Numbered from the stretch's first letter, positions 36,044 to 44,366 are shown. The stretch is DNA of 64,000 nt from Roseicella aerolata (GCF_020523605.1 NZ_JAJAQI010000012.1:1-64000), one strand, 5' to 3'. Notes: generated from the letters alone by a model not told the origin. Made by a program: numbers and translations.

Positions 36044-36928
36044 GTGGGGGTGGCCATCGCCGCGGCACCGGCCCCGTCCCTGGGCCTGTCCGCCCCCCGC
36101 AGCCCCTGGGCGCTGGCCGCCCCGCTCGGCCTCGCCTATGCGGCCTTCTTCGTCGCGCCGCTGCTGATGCTGATCGCCGTCTCCTTCTATGCCGACGAGC
36201 GGATGACGCGCTTCGGCCTGGAGCAGTGGCAGCGCTTCCTCTTCGACGCCTTCCACTGGAAGGTCATCGCCGACACGCTGCTGCTCGGCCTCAAGGCGGT
36301 GGCGGCGACGGTGGTGCTGGGCTTCCCGCTGGCCCTGGTCTACCGCGCCGCCTCGCCCGCCTGGCAGCGCGTGCTGCTCTTCATCGTGGTCATGCCGCTG
36401 CTGACCAGCGTGGTCGTCCGCACCTTCGCCTGGATCGTCATCCTCGGCCGCGAGGGGGTGGTGAACCAGCTCGTGCTGGGCCTCGGCCTGGCCGCCGAGC
36501 CGCTGCGCCTTCTCCAGACCGAACTGGGCTTGGTGATCTCCCTGACGCAGATCGAGATGCCGTTGCTGCTGCTGCCCCTGCTCTCCGTCATGTCGCGCAT
36601 CGATCCGAACCTGATGGATGCCAGCGCCTCGCTCGGCGCCTCCCCCTGGCGGACGCTGTTCCGGGTGATCCTGCCGCTGGCCGCGCCCGGGCTGGCGGCG
36701 GGGTGCCTGCTGGTCTTCGCCTCGGCGACCACCGCCTTCATCAGCCAGTCCGTCATCGGCGGCGGGCGGCTGGTCTACCTGCCGGCCATGATCTGGCAGC
36801 AGGCCATGGTGGCGGCGCACTGGCCTTTCGCCGCCACCATCGCCATCGCGCTGCTGCTCTCGGTCTCGGCGGTGCTGGCCGTCATCGCCCATGCGGGGCG
36901 CGTCGCGGGGGGCCGGGTCCATGGCTAG
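36044..36928 (+). CDS. ABC transporter permease (PotB-like)
   Basis: About 294 residues with six membrane spans. The EAA loop is visible in LMDASASLGASPWRTLFRVILPLAAPGL. No ATG gives a proper N-terminus; GTG codons at 36026, 36044 and 36050 are in frame, and GGAGGG at about 36032-36037 fits GTG 36044 best. A 60-bp gap follows the substrate-binding gene. It pairs with the next permease, whose start overlaps its last codons by 8 bp. This dual-permease layout is typical of the PotABCD/FbpB-like class. Confidence 0.88.
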   Translation: MGVAIAAAPAPSLGLSAPRSPWALAAPLGLAYAAFFVAPLLMLIAVSFYADERMTRFGLEQWQRFLFDAFHWKVIADTLLLGLKAVAATVVLGFPLALVYRAASPAWQRVLLFIVVMPLLTSVVVRTFAWIVILGREGVVNQLVLGLGLAAEPLRLLQTELGLVISLTQIEMPLLLLPLLSVMSRIDPNLMDASASLGASPWRTLFRVILPLAAPGLAAGCLLVFASATTAFISQSVIGGGRLVYLPAMIWQQAMVAAHWPFAATIAIALLLSVSAVLAVIAHAGRVAGGRVHG

Positions 36929-37742
36929 GCGGCATACGGTCGGCGAACTGTCCTATGGGCTGGTCATCGGCACCCTGGCGGTATTTGCCCTCATCATTCT
37001 GGTGGGCCCGATCCTGATCGTGCTCGCCACCTCCTTCACCGACAGCCGCTCCATCCGCTTCCCGCCGCAGGGTTTCTCCTTCCGCTGGTATGAACTGCTG
37101 CTGGATGAGGTGCGATCCCGCCAGATCCACCGGGCCGCCGGCAACACCCTGCATGTCGCGGTGATGTCGGCCGGCCTCGCCACGCTGCTCGGCACGGCGG
37201 CGGCGCTCGGCCTCTCCCGGATCGCGGGCAGGGGCGGGCGGCTGGCGGATGCCTTCTTCCTGTCGCCACTGGTCCTGCCCGGCCTCGCCTTCGGGCTCGC
37301 GGCGCTGATGTACTTCACCCTGCTGGGCTTCCGCCCCTCGCTGGAGCTGATCATCGCCGGCCATCTGGTGGTGGTGACGCCCTTCGTGCTGCGGACGGTC
37401 GGCGCCTCCCTCTCGCAGCTCGACCCCTCGCTGCTCGATGCCTCGCGCAGCCTCGGCGCGGGCCCCGTCCATACCTTCCGCCGCGTCACCCTGCCGCTGA
37501 TCGCCCCGGGGATCGCGGCCGGGGGCTTCCTCGCCTTCATGGCCTCGGTCGATAACGTCCCGGTCTCCCTCTTCCTTTCCTCGGCCCGGACGGACATGTT
37601 GCCCATCCGGATGTGGGGCATGATGGAATCCACGCTCGATGTCCGGGTGGCCGCCGTCTCCGGCACGCTCATCCTGGCGGCCTTTCTCCTGATGCTGGTG
37701 ATGGAGCGGCTCACCGGCCTCACGCGCCGCATGCGGGGCTGA
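36921..37742 (+). CDS. ABC transporter permease (PotC-like)
   Basis: 273 residues, six spans. FALIILVGPILIVLATSFTDS is the first span and the conserved PotC loop; the EAA motif lies in LLDASRSLGAGPVHTFRRVTLPLIAPG, then FLAFMASVDNVPVSLFLSS. The start at 36921 overlaps the first permease by 8 bp. The stop is 4 bp before allA, so importer and allantoin genes are one transcript in all likelihood. Confidence 0.9.
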   Translation: MARRHTVGELSYGLVIGTLAVFALIILVGPILIVLATSFTDSRSIRFPPQGFSFRWYELLLDEVRSRQIHRAAGNTLHVAVMSAGLATLLGTAAALGLSRIAGRGGRLADAFFLSPLVLPGLAFGLAALMYFTLLGFRPSLELIIAGHLVVVTPFVLRTVGASLSQLDPSLLDASRSLGAGPVHTFRRVTLPLIAPGIAAGGFLAFMASVDNVPVSLFLSSARTDMLPIRMWGMMESTLDVRVAAVSGTLILAAFLLMLVMERLTGLTRRMRG

Positions 37743-37746
37743 TCCT

Positions 37747-38229
37747 ATGTACCTGAAAGCCGAACCCCTGACCTCCGCCGCCTTCTTGCCCTATGGCGAG
37801 GTCATCGAATGCCCGGCCATCCCGGGCCGCACCTATTTCGAGGATGCGCTGGCCAATCTGCGCCCGAAGGCCCGGCCCAGCATCTCGCTCACCGTGAAGA
37901 AGCCGCTTGAGGCCCTGCCGCTCCGCTCCACCACCATGGAGCGGCATGAATTCTCCTCCCAGAGCTTCATTCCGCAGGAGGGCGGTCGCTGGCTGGCGAT
38001 CGTCGCGCCGCATGCCGCGGGGGGCGGGCCGGACATGGCGCGGGCGCGGGCCTTCCTCGCCCGGCCGGACCAGGGCGTCACCTATGGCGCCAATGTCTGG
38101 CACCACCCCTTCACCGTCCTGGACCGGGAGGCACGTTTCGTCATCGTCATGTGGCGCGACGGCACGAAGGGCGACGAGGAATTCGTCGAGGTGCCCGAGT
38201 TCAGCGTGGAGGTAGCGGATGGCATATGA
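37747..38229 (+). CDS. allA: Ureidoglycolate lyase AllA
   Basis: 160 residues, the normal length. AllA splits ureidoglycolate to glyoxylate and urea at the end of allantoin breakdown. Visible family parts: LTSAAFLPYGEVIE, SISLTVKKPLEALPLRSTTMERHEFSSQSFIP, WLAIVAPHA, ARPDQGVTYGANVWHHPFTVLD and FVIVMWRDG. It is a cupin-like cytoplasmic dimer. The urea it makes is the substrate of the urease encoded about 4 kb to the left. Its 3' end overlaps puuE by 11 bp. Confidence 0.93.
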   Translation: MYLKAEPLTSAAFLPYGEVIECPAIPGRTYFEDALANLRPKARPSISLTVKKPLEALPLRSTTMERHEFSSQSFIPQEGGRWLAIVAPHAAGGGPDMARARAFLARPDQGVTYGANVWHHPFTVLDREARFVIVMWRDGTKGDEEFVEVPEFSVEVADGI

Positions 38230-39142
38230 GGTAAAGCGCGACTTCATCGGCTACGGCGCCAACCCGCCCGACCCGCACTGGCCGGGCGGCGCACGGCTCG
38301 CCGTCAATTTCGTCATGAACTACGAGGAGGGCTCCGAGCCCTCCTACCAGCTCGGCGACGGCGTCACCGAGAACGGGCTGACCGAGGCGCATGGGCTGAA
38401 CCAGGTGAAGTCCGGCCGCGACCTGGCCGCCGAGGGCATGTTCGAATACGGCTCCCGCGTCGGCTTCTGGCGGCTGCACCGGCTGTTCCAGGAGCGCGGC
38501 CTGCCGCTGACCGTCTTCGGCTGCGCCCTGGCGCTGGAGCAGAATCCGGAGGCCGCCGCCGCCATCCGCGCCGCGGGCTACGATGTCTGCTCCCACGGCT
38601 GGCGCTGGGTGAAGCATTTCGAGCTCTCGGAGGCGGAGGAGCGCGAGCACATCGCCCGCGCGGTGACGAGCCTGGAGAGGACCGTCGGCCACCGGCCGGA
38701 TGGCTGGTACTGCCGCTACGGCCCCAGCGTGAACACCCGCCGCCTGGTCGTGGAGCATGGCGGCTTCCTCTATGACAGCGACTACTACGGGGAGGAGCTG
38801 CCCTTCTGGGTCACGGTGGACGGCAAGGCGCAGCTCGTCGTGCCCTATTCGCTGGTGAACAATGACGGGAAGTATGCCGGCTGGATGGGCACCAGCGACC
38901 AGTGGTTCAGCTTCATCCGCGACGCCTTCGACATGCTCTATGCGGAGGGCGCGAAGGCGCCGAAAATGATGTCCATCGGGCTGCATATGCGGCTGATCGG
39001 CCACCCGGCGCGCGCGGTCGGGCTGCAGCGGCTGCTCGATTACATGATGCAGCGCAAGGATGTGTGGATCACCCGGCGTGTCGATATCGCGAAGCACTGG
39101 ATCGCCACGCATCCCTATCCCGGGAAGGGGTTGAACGAGTAG
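38219..39142 (+). CDS. puuE: Allantoinase PuuE (polysaccharide deacetylase-like)
   Basis: 307 residues of the NodB-like deacetylase fold used by PuuE-type allantoinases, which open allantoin to allantoate without the amidohydrolase fold. Signature parts: RDFIGYGANPPDPHWPGGARLAVNFVMNYEEGSE, EYGSRVGFWRLHRLF, AAGYDVCSHGWRWVKHF, WYCRYGPSVNTRRLV, FLYDSDYYGEELPFW and MSIGLHMRLIGHPARAVGL. A perfect GGAGGT precedes the ATG and lies within allA. No OHCU decarboxylase (UraD/PuuD) gene follows, although the two often occur together. Ends 17 bp before a strong stem-loop. Confidence 0.93.
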   Translation: MAYEVKRDFIGYGANPPDPHWPGGARLAVNFVMNYEEGSEPSYQLGDGVTENGLTEAHGLNQVKSGRDLAAEGMFEYGSRVGFWRLHRLFQERGLPLTVFGCALALEQNPEAAAAIRAAGYDVCSHGWRWVKHFELSEAEEREHIARAVTSLERTVGHRPDGWYCRYGPSVNTRRLVVEHGGFLYDSDYYGEELPFWVTVDGKAQLVVPYSLVNNDGKYAGWMGTSDQWFSFIRDAFDMLYAEGAKAPKMMSIGLHMRLIGHPARAVGLQRLLDYMMQRKDVWITRRVDIAKHWIATHPYPGKGLNE

Positions 39143-39158
39143 CGGGGCGGATCGCGCG

Positions 39159-39313
39159 CCCGCATCAAGCTGTCGGCCTTGATGCGGGACAGAATGATAT
39201 CGAGGCATGGCATGCCGGCGCATGTCATGCCCTGAGGGCCGGCGCCCCTTCGGGCCTCGGCTTCGCGGTAGCTGCCGCGGCGCGCCTTCGCCCGGCCCGC
39301 TCCGCGGGCCGGG
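39159..39313. repeat. Stem-loop repeat cluster in convergent gap (puuE / Bug receptor)
   Basis: The 217-bp gap between convergent puuE and the Bug gene holds CCCGCATCAAG (39159-39169) paired with CTTGATGCGGG (39178-39188), then a degenerate copy of the CATGCCGACGCATGTC family near 39205-39255, then CCCGGCCCGC (39291-39300) paired with GCGGGCCGGG (39304-39313). The outer stems sit 17 and 47 nt from the two stop codons, so they look like terminators of each gene. Confidence 0.7.
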
Positions 39314-39359
39314 ACGCCATGAGCCAGTTATGGGCGGGCCCGCCCGGCCGTCCCTTGCC

Positions 39360-40322
39360 CTATTCCAGCCTGATCCCCGCCTGGCGGATCACCTCGCCCC
39401 ATTTCCGGTGCTCGGCCAGGATATGGGCGCGGTAGGCCTGCGGCGTGCCGGGCAGCGGCGTCGCGCCCAGTTCCGCCAGGCGCCGCGCCGCGGCCTCCGT
39501 GCCCAGCATCCGCACCAGCGCCGCATTGGCCGTGGCGATCACCGCCTCCGGCGTGCCCTTCGGCGCCAGCAGGCCGAACCAGGCCGTCACCTCATAGCCC
39601 GGCAGGCTCTCGGCAATCGCCGGGATCTCCGGCGCGCCGGACCAGCGCCCCCGGCTGGTGACGCCGAGCGCGGTCAGCGACCCCGCGCGGATATGCGGCA
39701 GGATGGAGGGCAGGTTGTCCACGCCCCAGGCGATGCGCCCCGCCAGCAGGTCCGCCAGCATCGGCGCGCTGCCGCGATAGGTCACGTGCTCGCCCTCGAT
39801 CCCCGCCTGCATGCGGAAGAGCTCGGCCGAGAGATGCGTGCTGCCGCCGATGCTGGTCTCGCCATAGGCCAGGCGCTTCTGCCTCGCCAGCGCGACCAGG
39901 CCCGGCACGTCCTTCACGCCAAGCGAGGGATGCGCCGCCAGCAGGTTCGGCACCTCCGCCACCAGGGAGATCGGCATGAAATCGGCGATGCCGTCATAGC
40001 CGGGATTCGCATAGAGATGCGCGTTGATCGCCTGGGTGCCGGGCGAGCCCATCAGCAGCGTGTAGCCATCCGGCTGGGCACGGGCGACGGCCACGGCGCC
40101 GATATTGCCGCCGGCGCCGGAGCGGTTCTCCACCACGAAGGACTGCCCCGTCGCCTCCTGCAGCCAGGCGGCGGTGAGGCGGGCGAGGATGTCCACCGTG
40201 CCGCCCGGCGGGAAGGGCGCGACGATGCGCACGGGGCGGACGGGCCAGGCATCCTGCGCGGCGGCGGGGCGGGCCAGCGCGGCCAGGGCCGGGGCGGCGA
40301 GGAGGGCGCGGCGGCGGATCAC
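39360..40322 (-). CDS. Bug-family tripartite tricarboxylate transporter receptor (second)
   Basis: 320 residues with a signal peptide (MIRRRALLAAPALAALARPAAA). TctC/Bug hallmarks: VRIVAPFPPGGTVDILARL, FVVENRSGAGGNIGAVAVA, QPDGYTLLMGSPGT, GETSIGGSTHLSAELF, VTYRGSAPMLADLLAGRI. Periplasmic binder of a carboxylate. The GTG start overlaps the thioesterase stop (GTGA), so it is co-translated with thioesterase and RraA-like aldolase. No TctA/TctB partner here. Only moderately similar to the receptor at 7511-8476. Confidence 0.9.
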   Translation of the reverse strand: MIRRRALLAAPALAALARPAAAQDAWPVRPVRIVAPFPPGGTVDILARLTAAWLQEATGQSFVVENRSGAGGNIGAVAVARAQPDGYTLLMGSPGTQAINAHLYANPGYDGIADFMPISLVAEVPNLLAAHPSLGVKDVPGLVALARQKRLAYGETSIGGSTHLSAELFRMQAGIEGEHVTYRGSAPMLADLLAGRIAWGVDNLPSILPHIRAGSLTALGVTSRGRWSGAPEIPAIAESLPGYEVTAWFGLLAPKGTPEAVIATANAALVRMLGTEAAARRLAELGATPLPGTPQAYRAHILAEHRKWGEVIRQAGIRLE

Positions 40323-40759
40323 GCGGCCATTTCCCCGGCCGGGGACAGGGCCTCGAAGCCCGCGCGGAGCGCCGGCGTGAGGGCAACGGGCTGGCGGGAC
40401 TGCCGGTCGATGGCGACCAGCACGGCGGCGGAGGTGGCGAAGCAGGCCCCGTCCAGGAACAGCGCCTGGTCCAGCGCCACGCTGCTGCGGCCGATGCGGG
40501 TGACGGCGGTGCCGATGCGCACGCGGCCGGGGTAGTGGACTTCCCGCAGGTAGTCGATTTCGACCCGGGCGACCACCATCGCCACCGGGCCTTCGCGGAG
40601 CGAGCCGAGAACGGCCTGGATCACCTCCGCCCGCCCGGCCTCGCAGAAAGCGCCGATGGCGCCGTTGTTGACATGGCCGTTCTGGTCGGTGTCGGCGACC
40701 CGCAGCTTCTCCTCCGTCCAGAAGGGGAAGCGCGCGGGCGCGGGGGGCGGTGGCGCCAT
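40319..40759 (-). CDS. Acyl-CoA thioesterase (4HBT hot-dog family)
   Basis: 146 residues with one hot-dog domain. RVADTDQNGHVNNGAIGAFCEAGR is the YbgC/4HBT signature with the catalytic aspartate. It continues with VVARVEIDYLREVHYPGRVRIGTAVTRIGRSSV. It hydrolyses a short or aromatic acyl-CoA thioester. The start at 40759 begins MAPPPPAPARFPFW; the longer frame is a Thr/Arg-rich run without support. Operon order rraA-like, thioesterase, Bug receptor suggests catabolism of an organic acid. Confidence 0.86.
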   Translation of the reverse strand: MAPPPPAPARFPFWTEEKLRVADTDQNGHVNNGAIGAFCEAGRAEVIQAVLGSLREGPVAMVVARVEIDYLREVHYPGRVRIGTAVTRIGRSSVALDQALFLDGACFATSAAVLVAIDRQSRQPVALTPALRAGFEALSPAGEMAA

Positions 40760-40829
40760 CCTCGGGGGTCCTCCTGTATCGTTGGAACCCAGGGTCCGGT
40801 CGCCGCCGCCTGGCGTCAAGCGCGGGCGG

Positions 40830-41537
40830 TCAGCCCTGCTTCTCCGCCTCGTAGCGCGCCTTGTTCTCGGCATTCGGCGGATACAGGCCGGGCAGCGTCT
40901 CGCCCTGCTCCACCTTGGAGACGATCCAGGCTTCCAGCCGCTCCTGCTCCGGCCCGCCCTTCACGACCTCCTCCAGCAAGGCCTGGGGGATGCAGACCGC
41001 GCCGTCATCGTCCACCACGATGATGTCGCCCGGGAAGACCGCGACGCCGCCGCAGCCGATGGGTTCCTGCCAGCCGACGAAGGTGAGGCCGGCGACGGAG
41101 GGCGGGGCCGCGCCGCCGCGGCACCAGACCGGCATGTTGGTGCCGGTCACGCCCGCCACGTCCCGCACGCAGCCATCCGTCACCAGGGCGGTGACGCCGC
41201 GCTTCATCAGCCGGGCGCAGAGGATATCGCCGAAGATGCCGGCATCGGTGACACCCATGGCGTCGGCGACGGCGATGACGCCTTCCGGCATGTCCTCGAT
41301 CGCGGCGCGGGTGGAGCGGGGGGAGGACCAGGACTCCGGCGTTGCCAGATCCTCTCGCGCCGGGACGAAGCGGAGCGTGAAGGCGGGGCCGACCAGGCGC
41401 TTGCCCTTGGCGGCGGGGGTGAAGGCCTGCGGGCCGCGCATCCAGATGTTGCGCAGGCCCTTCTTCAGCAGGAGGGTGGTGATGGTGGCGGTGGAGATGG
41501 ACTCCAGCGTTGCCTTGGCGGCGGGGTCGAGGGGCAT
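40830..41537 (-). CDS. RraA-like / HMG-CHA aldolase family protein
   Basis: 235 residues. The catalytic and Mg-binding pattern of the pyruvate aldolase branch is seen: GDILCARLMKRGVTALVTDGCVRD (Arg-Asp pair) and VFPGDIIVVDDDGAVCIP. It is longer at both ends than RraA itself, the RNase E inhibitor of about 160 residues, and fits aldolase-type relatives that cleave 4-hydroxy-4-methyl-2-oxoglutarate or similar. AAAGGAG precedes the ATG at about 8 nt. It is the first gene of the minus-strand unit beside the AT-rich island. Role as a ring-cleavage aldolase is inferred. Confidence 0.82.
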   Translation of the reverse strand: MPLDPAAKATLESISTATITTLLLKKGLRNIWMRGPQAFTPAAKGKRLVGPAFTLRFVPAREDLATPESWSSPRSTRAAIEDMPEGVIAVADAMGVTDAGIFGDILCARLMKRGVTALVTDGCVRDVAGVTGTNMPVWCRGGAAPPSVAGLTFVGWQEPIGCGGVAVFPGDIIVVDDDGAVCIPQALLEEVVKGGPEQERLEAWIVSKVEQGETLPGLYPPNAENKARYEAEKQG

Positions 41538-42273
41538 GCCACGCTCCTTTCGAATGGCTCGGCAAATATGAGGCGAACGGCTTATCCTGGCGGAGCAACC
41601 TTGGACAGAGGTGGACCATCTGCCAGCTGCGATCAGTAGCGTGCCGTGTCCCACGTGTGCGACGGTTGCACTCTATAATGCCCCGCAGGATACAATTTAA
41701 ACTATTGGGTCGACTTCCAAGCAGCTTGTGCCGTGGCCAGCGATGAGAAAGGAACTTTCCTATTTGGCCCGTTCGAATGGCGCCACGGTGCGGACTGATT
41801 GCCTGCTAATATATCTTCCGCTAGGCGGAGGCGTTTTCGGCGGGTTGAGACACTGATGTGCGGCGGCTGGCAGAGCAGTCTCGCACCTGCGCCTGATAGG
41901 CGACCCTGATGCGCCTAGAATTTTTTGGCTGCGAAGATTACCAACGGAGGCCGGAGAGCAAACCGGGAGTCGCACCAGGGAGAACTTCACATAGATATCA
42001 CACGCATTTCACTGAAATGTATTTCGATACATCTATAGAGCGACGCATGACCTTGTTTCTTCTCTTAGTAGTGGTCGCTGCCTCAACCACCTTAGGGTAT
42101 GTCTTGGGGCACTTCAAAAGATTGCCTCTGCTGTGTGATGCTGCGCAGTGGATACGAACGCCCACGGACCGTCGCCCTGATTGGCAAGAAAGATAAAATA
42201 ACTCTGCTGAAGAGCAGGCTCCACGCTGTGCGAAGTAGCAAGATTTTGGGAATTCGCAGTAATCCTTCTTGGC
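41538..42273. other. AT-richer spacer at the left edge of the polysaccharide island
   Basis: A 736-bp stretch with base composition clearly lower in GC than the rest of the window, from about 41560 onward. It holds short open frames on both strands; only one (42017-42196) has any merit. TTCGAATGGC occurs twice (about 41549 and 41768). I looked for a tRNA end or attachment site here and did not find one. It may be decayed coding sequence brought in with the neighbouring genes. Confidence 0.4.
42017..42196 (+). CDS. Possible small single-span membrane protein
   Basis: 59 residues from ATG 42017 (or 49 from ATG 42047). After a short charged start the sequence MTLFLLLVVVAASTTLGYVLG is a good membrane span, followed by a basic stretch and a polar tail ending PDRRPDWQER. 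No strong ribosome site is present for either start. It lies in the AT-richer island, opposite in direction to the two polysaccharide genes. I list it at low confidence; it could be a chance frame. Confidence 0.25.
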   Translation: MYFDTSIERRMTLFLLLVVVAASTTLGYVLGHFKRLPLLCDAAQWIRTPTDRRPDWQER

Positions 42274-43062
42274 TTACCACAACCCGCCGTCAAGATACCG
42301 AGTAGCGTCGGCATCAACATGCGTTTCCGCGCGAGACCACGTAATCCCCTCACGAATGACACGAGCCGGCGCCCCGACTGCAAGGCTGTTCGGCGGAATT
42401 GTGCCCTTCGTCACCACCGACCCAAGCCCGACGATACTTCCGGCACCGATCTGCGCCCCCGCGAGTATGGAGGAGCGCCGGCCCAGCCATACATGCGGCC
42501 CGATATCAATGACGCCTCGGCCAACGTCTAGAATTTCCCGGGTTCGAACATCAACTAGAGCATGCATATCCGCTCCCTGAAGAACGATTTCTTCGGACAG
42601 CATGCAGTCGCGTCCAATGGTCACATCAGTGTTGTTCACCCACATACGACAAGAGTTGGCAGTTGTGCTATCTCCGATAACAGCAAGGGGATTGCGGTAC
42701 ATTCGCAGTTCCCAATACCCCCAAACATTGGAACCAATACATAGCCGGGAATTTGATCCACCCAGCCTAATTTTTAAATCTCGGAGGCGCGGACTCATCA
42801 GGACGATTTCGGTGCCACTCACCGCGCCGGCAGGGGACCAATTACTTAGGACGAACCCGAACCCAGTCCCGGACTTCGCTTGTCTAAGGATCTCGTCTGT
42901 CAACCAGAACACGTTATCATTTGCGAATCTACCTTCAAACCTGACCCAGCCAGACAGGTCGGCAAAAGACACGCAATGAAGGGGGACACGCTTTGTCTCT
43001 TCGCCAAAAAACCTCTCAGATACTGAATGGTCCGGAAACAGCTCGGCTAAGATCTTTGTCAC
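42274..43062 (-). CDS. Hexapeptide-repeat (left-handed beta-helix) acyltransferase
   Basis: 262 residues. The second half has the hexapeptide pattern of LbH acyltransferases: VTIGRDCMLSEEIVLQGADMHALVD, GVIDIGPHVWLGRRSSILAGAQIGAGSIVGLGSVVTKG and TIPPNSLAVGAPARVIREGITW. This fits O-acetylation of a cell-surface sugar using acetyl-CoA. The N-terminal 120 residues are beta-rich and less typical. The GTG start at 43062 has GGAGAA at good spacing. It lies downstream of the Stealth gene on the same strand and has its own candidate promoter. Codon use is more AT-rich than in the flanks, in line with transfer. Confidence 0.82.
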   Translation of the reverse strand: MTKILAELFPDHSVSERFFGEETKRVPLHCVSFADLSGWVRFEGRFANDNVFWLTDEILRQAKSGTGFGFVLSNWSPAGAVSGTEIVLMSPRLRDLKIRLGGSNSRLCIGSNVWGYWELRMYRNPLAVIGDSTTANSCRMWVNNTDVTIGRDCMLSEEIVLQGADMHALVDVRTREILDVGRGVIDIGPHVWLGRRSSILAGAQIGAGSIVGLGSVVTKGTIPPNSLAVGAPARVIREGITWSRAETHVDADATRYLDGGLW

Positions 43063-43125
43063 GATACTTCTCCGGGCTGGAGCTGCATTTCCCCTGTCCC
43101 AAACCCGACCAGCAAAGACTTTGAC

Positions 43126-43154
43126 ATTATAAGGCTGCCCACCACTATTGCCAC
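43126..43154 (-). promoter_or_regulatory. Candidate sigma-70 type promoter for the acyltransferase gene
   Basis: On the minus strand TATAAT (43131 to 43126) is a perfect -10 box, preceded after 17 nt by GTGGCA (43154 to 43149), a 4-of-6 match to -35. It lies in the 116-bp gap between the Stealth stop and the acyltransferase start, giving a leader of about 57 nt. A TATAAT is rare in this GC-rich window but less so in this AT-richer island. Confidence 0.4.
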
Positions 43155-43178
43155 CTAGATATCATAACGATAAATTAA

Positions 43179-44126
43179 TTAATTTGGAAACATGCGATTC
43201 AAAAAATCGACCATTTCCATCTGGAGCTTCGCACCCTCATTTGGGTCTGAATGCGAAATATGATCGTTAAGACATAAAAACATTGGAGGCACCTCAAGAA
43301 CCTGCCGAACTTGCGCCCGGAAATTCGCGTCTTTGTCTCCAAACAGAATAGTCACAGCGTCTTTGTCATTAGCTTTATGAAAGTCATTACCTGCCTTCTC
43401 ACATAAAGCATCAGAGTCCATCAGCCCGTGGCGCATATACACAACGTAGTAGCAATAAAGCGCCCGGAACCAAAGATCTCCCCGGGTGCGGAAGCGGTGC
43501 GCCGAGGTCTGCCGCAATGGTCGCTCCCACTCGTTTTCCACAATGGAACAGAGTGTTCGATTGTACCATTGCGGCGTATGCGCCGGAGCGTTCCGCTTGG
43601 CCGGCCCGAAGCGCGCATCCAGAGCCGCATTCGTAACCCACAAAAGCCAGCGAAAAAGTTCCCACTCACGATTCGGTGGTGAGTTCATTAATCCATTGTC
43701 TAAAATCACTCGGCCAAGACCATGCTGACCTTGGAGATCTTCGGGGGATACAGGCCGACAAACGAAGAAATCATCATTGAAATAGATGAAGTCTTCACTG
43801 AGACTAGGTATCCTGTGAAGATGACATTCGATGGCCGTACTAGAGAACGTCGGCAAATGGCCTGAATCAGGGAAAATATCTGAATGACTAACAAGACGAA
43901 CACCACCCAAGGAGGGAGGCTCACCGTTGTGAACCACGATGACGTCTCGGACCCAAGGCATGTTGCGCTTGACGGACCGCACGGCGTAGCGGAGTTCGCC
44001 ATTATCGCTAAAGCGTTGTGGCAGTCGGGCCATATCTTGCGCCCCCACAGCAAACCTAGTGAAGTTCTCCCGAAACTTGGCCGTACTACCATCGACCCAC
44101 GTAAAAACCACATCTACTGGGCGCAT
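43179..44126 (-). CDS. Stealth-family sugar-phosphate transferase (capsule/exopolysaccharide)
   Basis: 315 residues. Conserved region 1 is PVDVVFTWVDGS (residues 3-14); region 2 spans about 40-125 (LRYAVRSVKRNMPWVRDVIVVHNG, then SLSEDFIYFNDDFFVCRPVS); region 3 includes PAHTPQWYNRTL; region 4 is CLNDHISHSD near the end. Stealth proteins transfer hexose-1-phosphate from a nucleotide sugar to make phosphodiester-linked polysaccharides such as capsules, and related eukaryotic domains make lysosomal GlcNAc-phosphate tags. The start at 44126 is chosen because AGGAG lies 7 nt upstream; 44132 and 44159 are alternatives. No glycan export genes are adjacent. AT-richer composition suggests acquisition. 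Confidence 0.88.
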   Translation of the reverse strand: MRPVDVVFTWVDGSTAKFRENFTRFAVGAQDMARLPQRFSDNGELRYAVRSVKRNMPWVRDVIVVHNGEPPSLGGVRLVSHSDIFPDSGHLPTFSSTAIECHLHRIPSLSEDFIYFNDDFFVCRPVSPEDLQGQHGLGRVILDNGLMNSPPNREWELFRWLLWVTNAALDARFGPAKRNAPAHTPQWYNRTLCSIVENEWERPLRQTSAHRFRTRGDLWFRALYCYYVVYMRHGLMDSDALCEKAGNDFHKANDKDAVTILFGDKDANFRAQVRQVLEVPPMFLCLNDHISHSDPNEGAKLQMEMVDFLNRMFPN

Positions 44127-44193
44127 GGACATCTCCTGGTCAGGCCCGATCCGATTCAACGTTCTTAGCGTGCATTACTGCCAGGACGTTCAC

Positions 44194-44214
44194 GCTGTTG
44201 TCTAGAGCAACAGC
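44194..44214. promoter_or_regulatory. Stem-loop in the Stealth leader
   Basis: GCTGTTG (44194-44200) and CAACAGC (44208-44214) form a perfect 7-bp stem around TCTAGAG. It lies about 70 nt upstream of the Stealth start, inside the long leader that would follow the promoter at 44337-44366. It may be a regulatory hairpin or a terminator for readthrough from gntK. Confidence 0.35.
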
Positions 44215-44336
44215 GACTTATCGAACCCATGCAGTAGGCTTGTGGCCCGCACCCTCAAAGTCTGAGTTTGGGGGCGGACTGGTCTTTGCAAACGACAGCG
44301 CAGTCATTAATGATTTCTATACGCAAGCACACAATC

Positions 44337-44366
44337 AGTTTAGATATCTCTCTTTCAGGTTGTCAA
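44337..44366 (-). promoter_or_regulatory. Candidate promoter for the Stealth gene
   Basis: On the minus strand TTGACA (44366 to 44361) is followed after 18 nt by TAAACT (44342 to 44337). The -35 box overlaps the gntK stop codon. The distance to the Stealth start is about 210 nt, a long leader that contains a stem-loop. Both boxes are close to the sigma-70 consensus. Confidence 0.4.

Noticed and set aside
34535-36922. A 795-codon minus-strand frame opposite the ABC importer
   Set aside because: Shadow of three genuine transporter genes; repeats of charged residues and no recognisable domain.
41760-41990. 76-codon minus-strand frame in the AT-richer spacer
   Set aside because: No ribosome site, no domain, and composition like non-coding sequence. 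Left unannotated.
41540-42270. tRNA or attachment site flanking the AT-richer island (TTCGAAT near 41549 and 41768)
   Set aside because: TTCGAAT resembles a T-loop but the flanking bases do not form a T-stem, there is no acceptor pairing or integrase gene.
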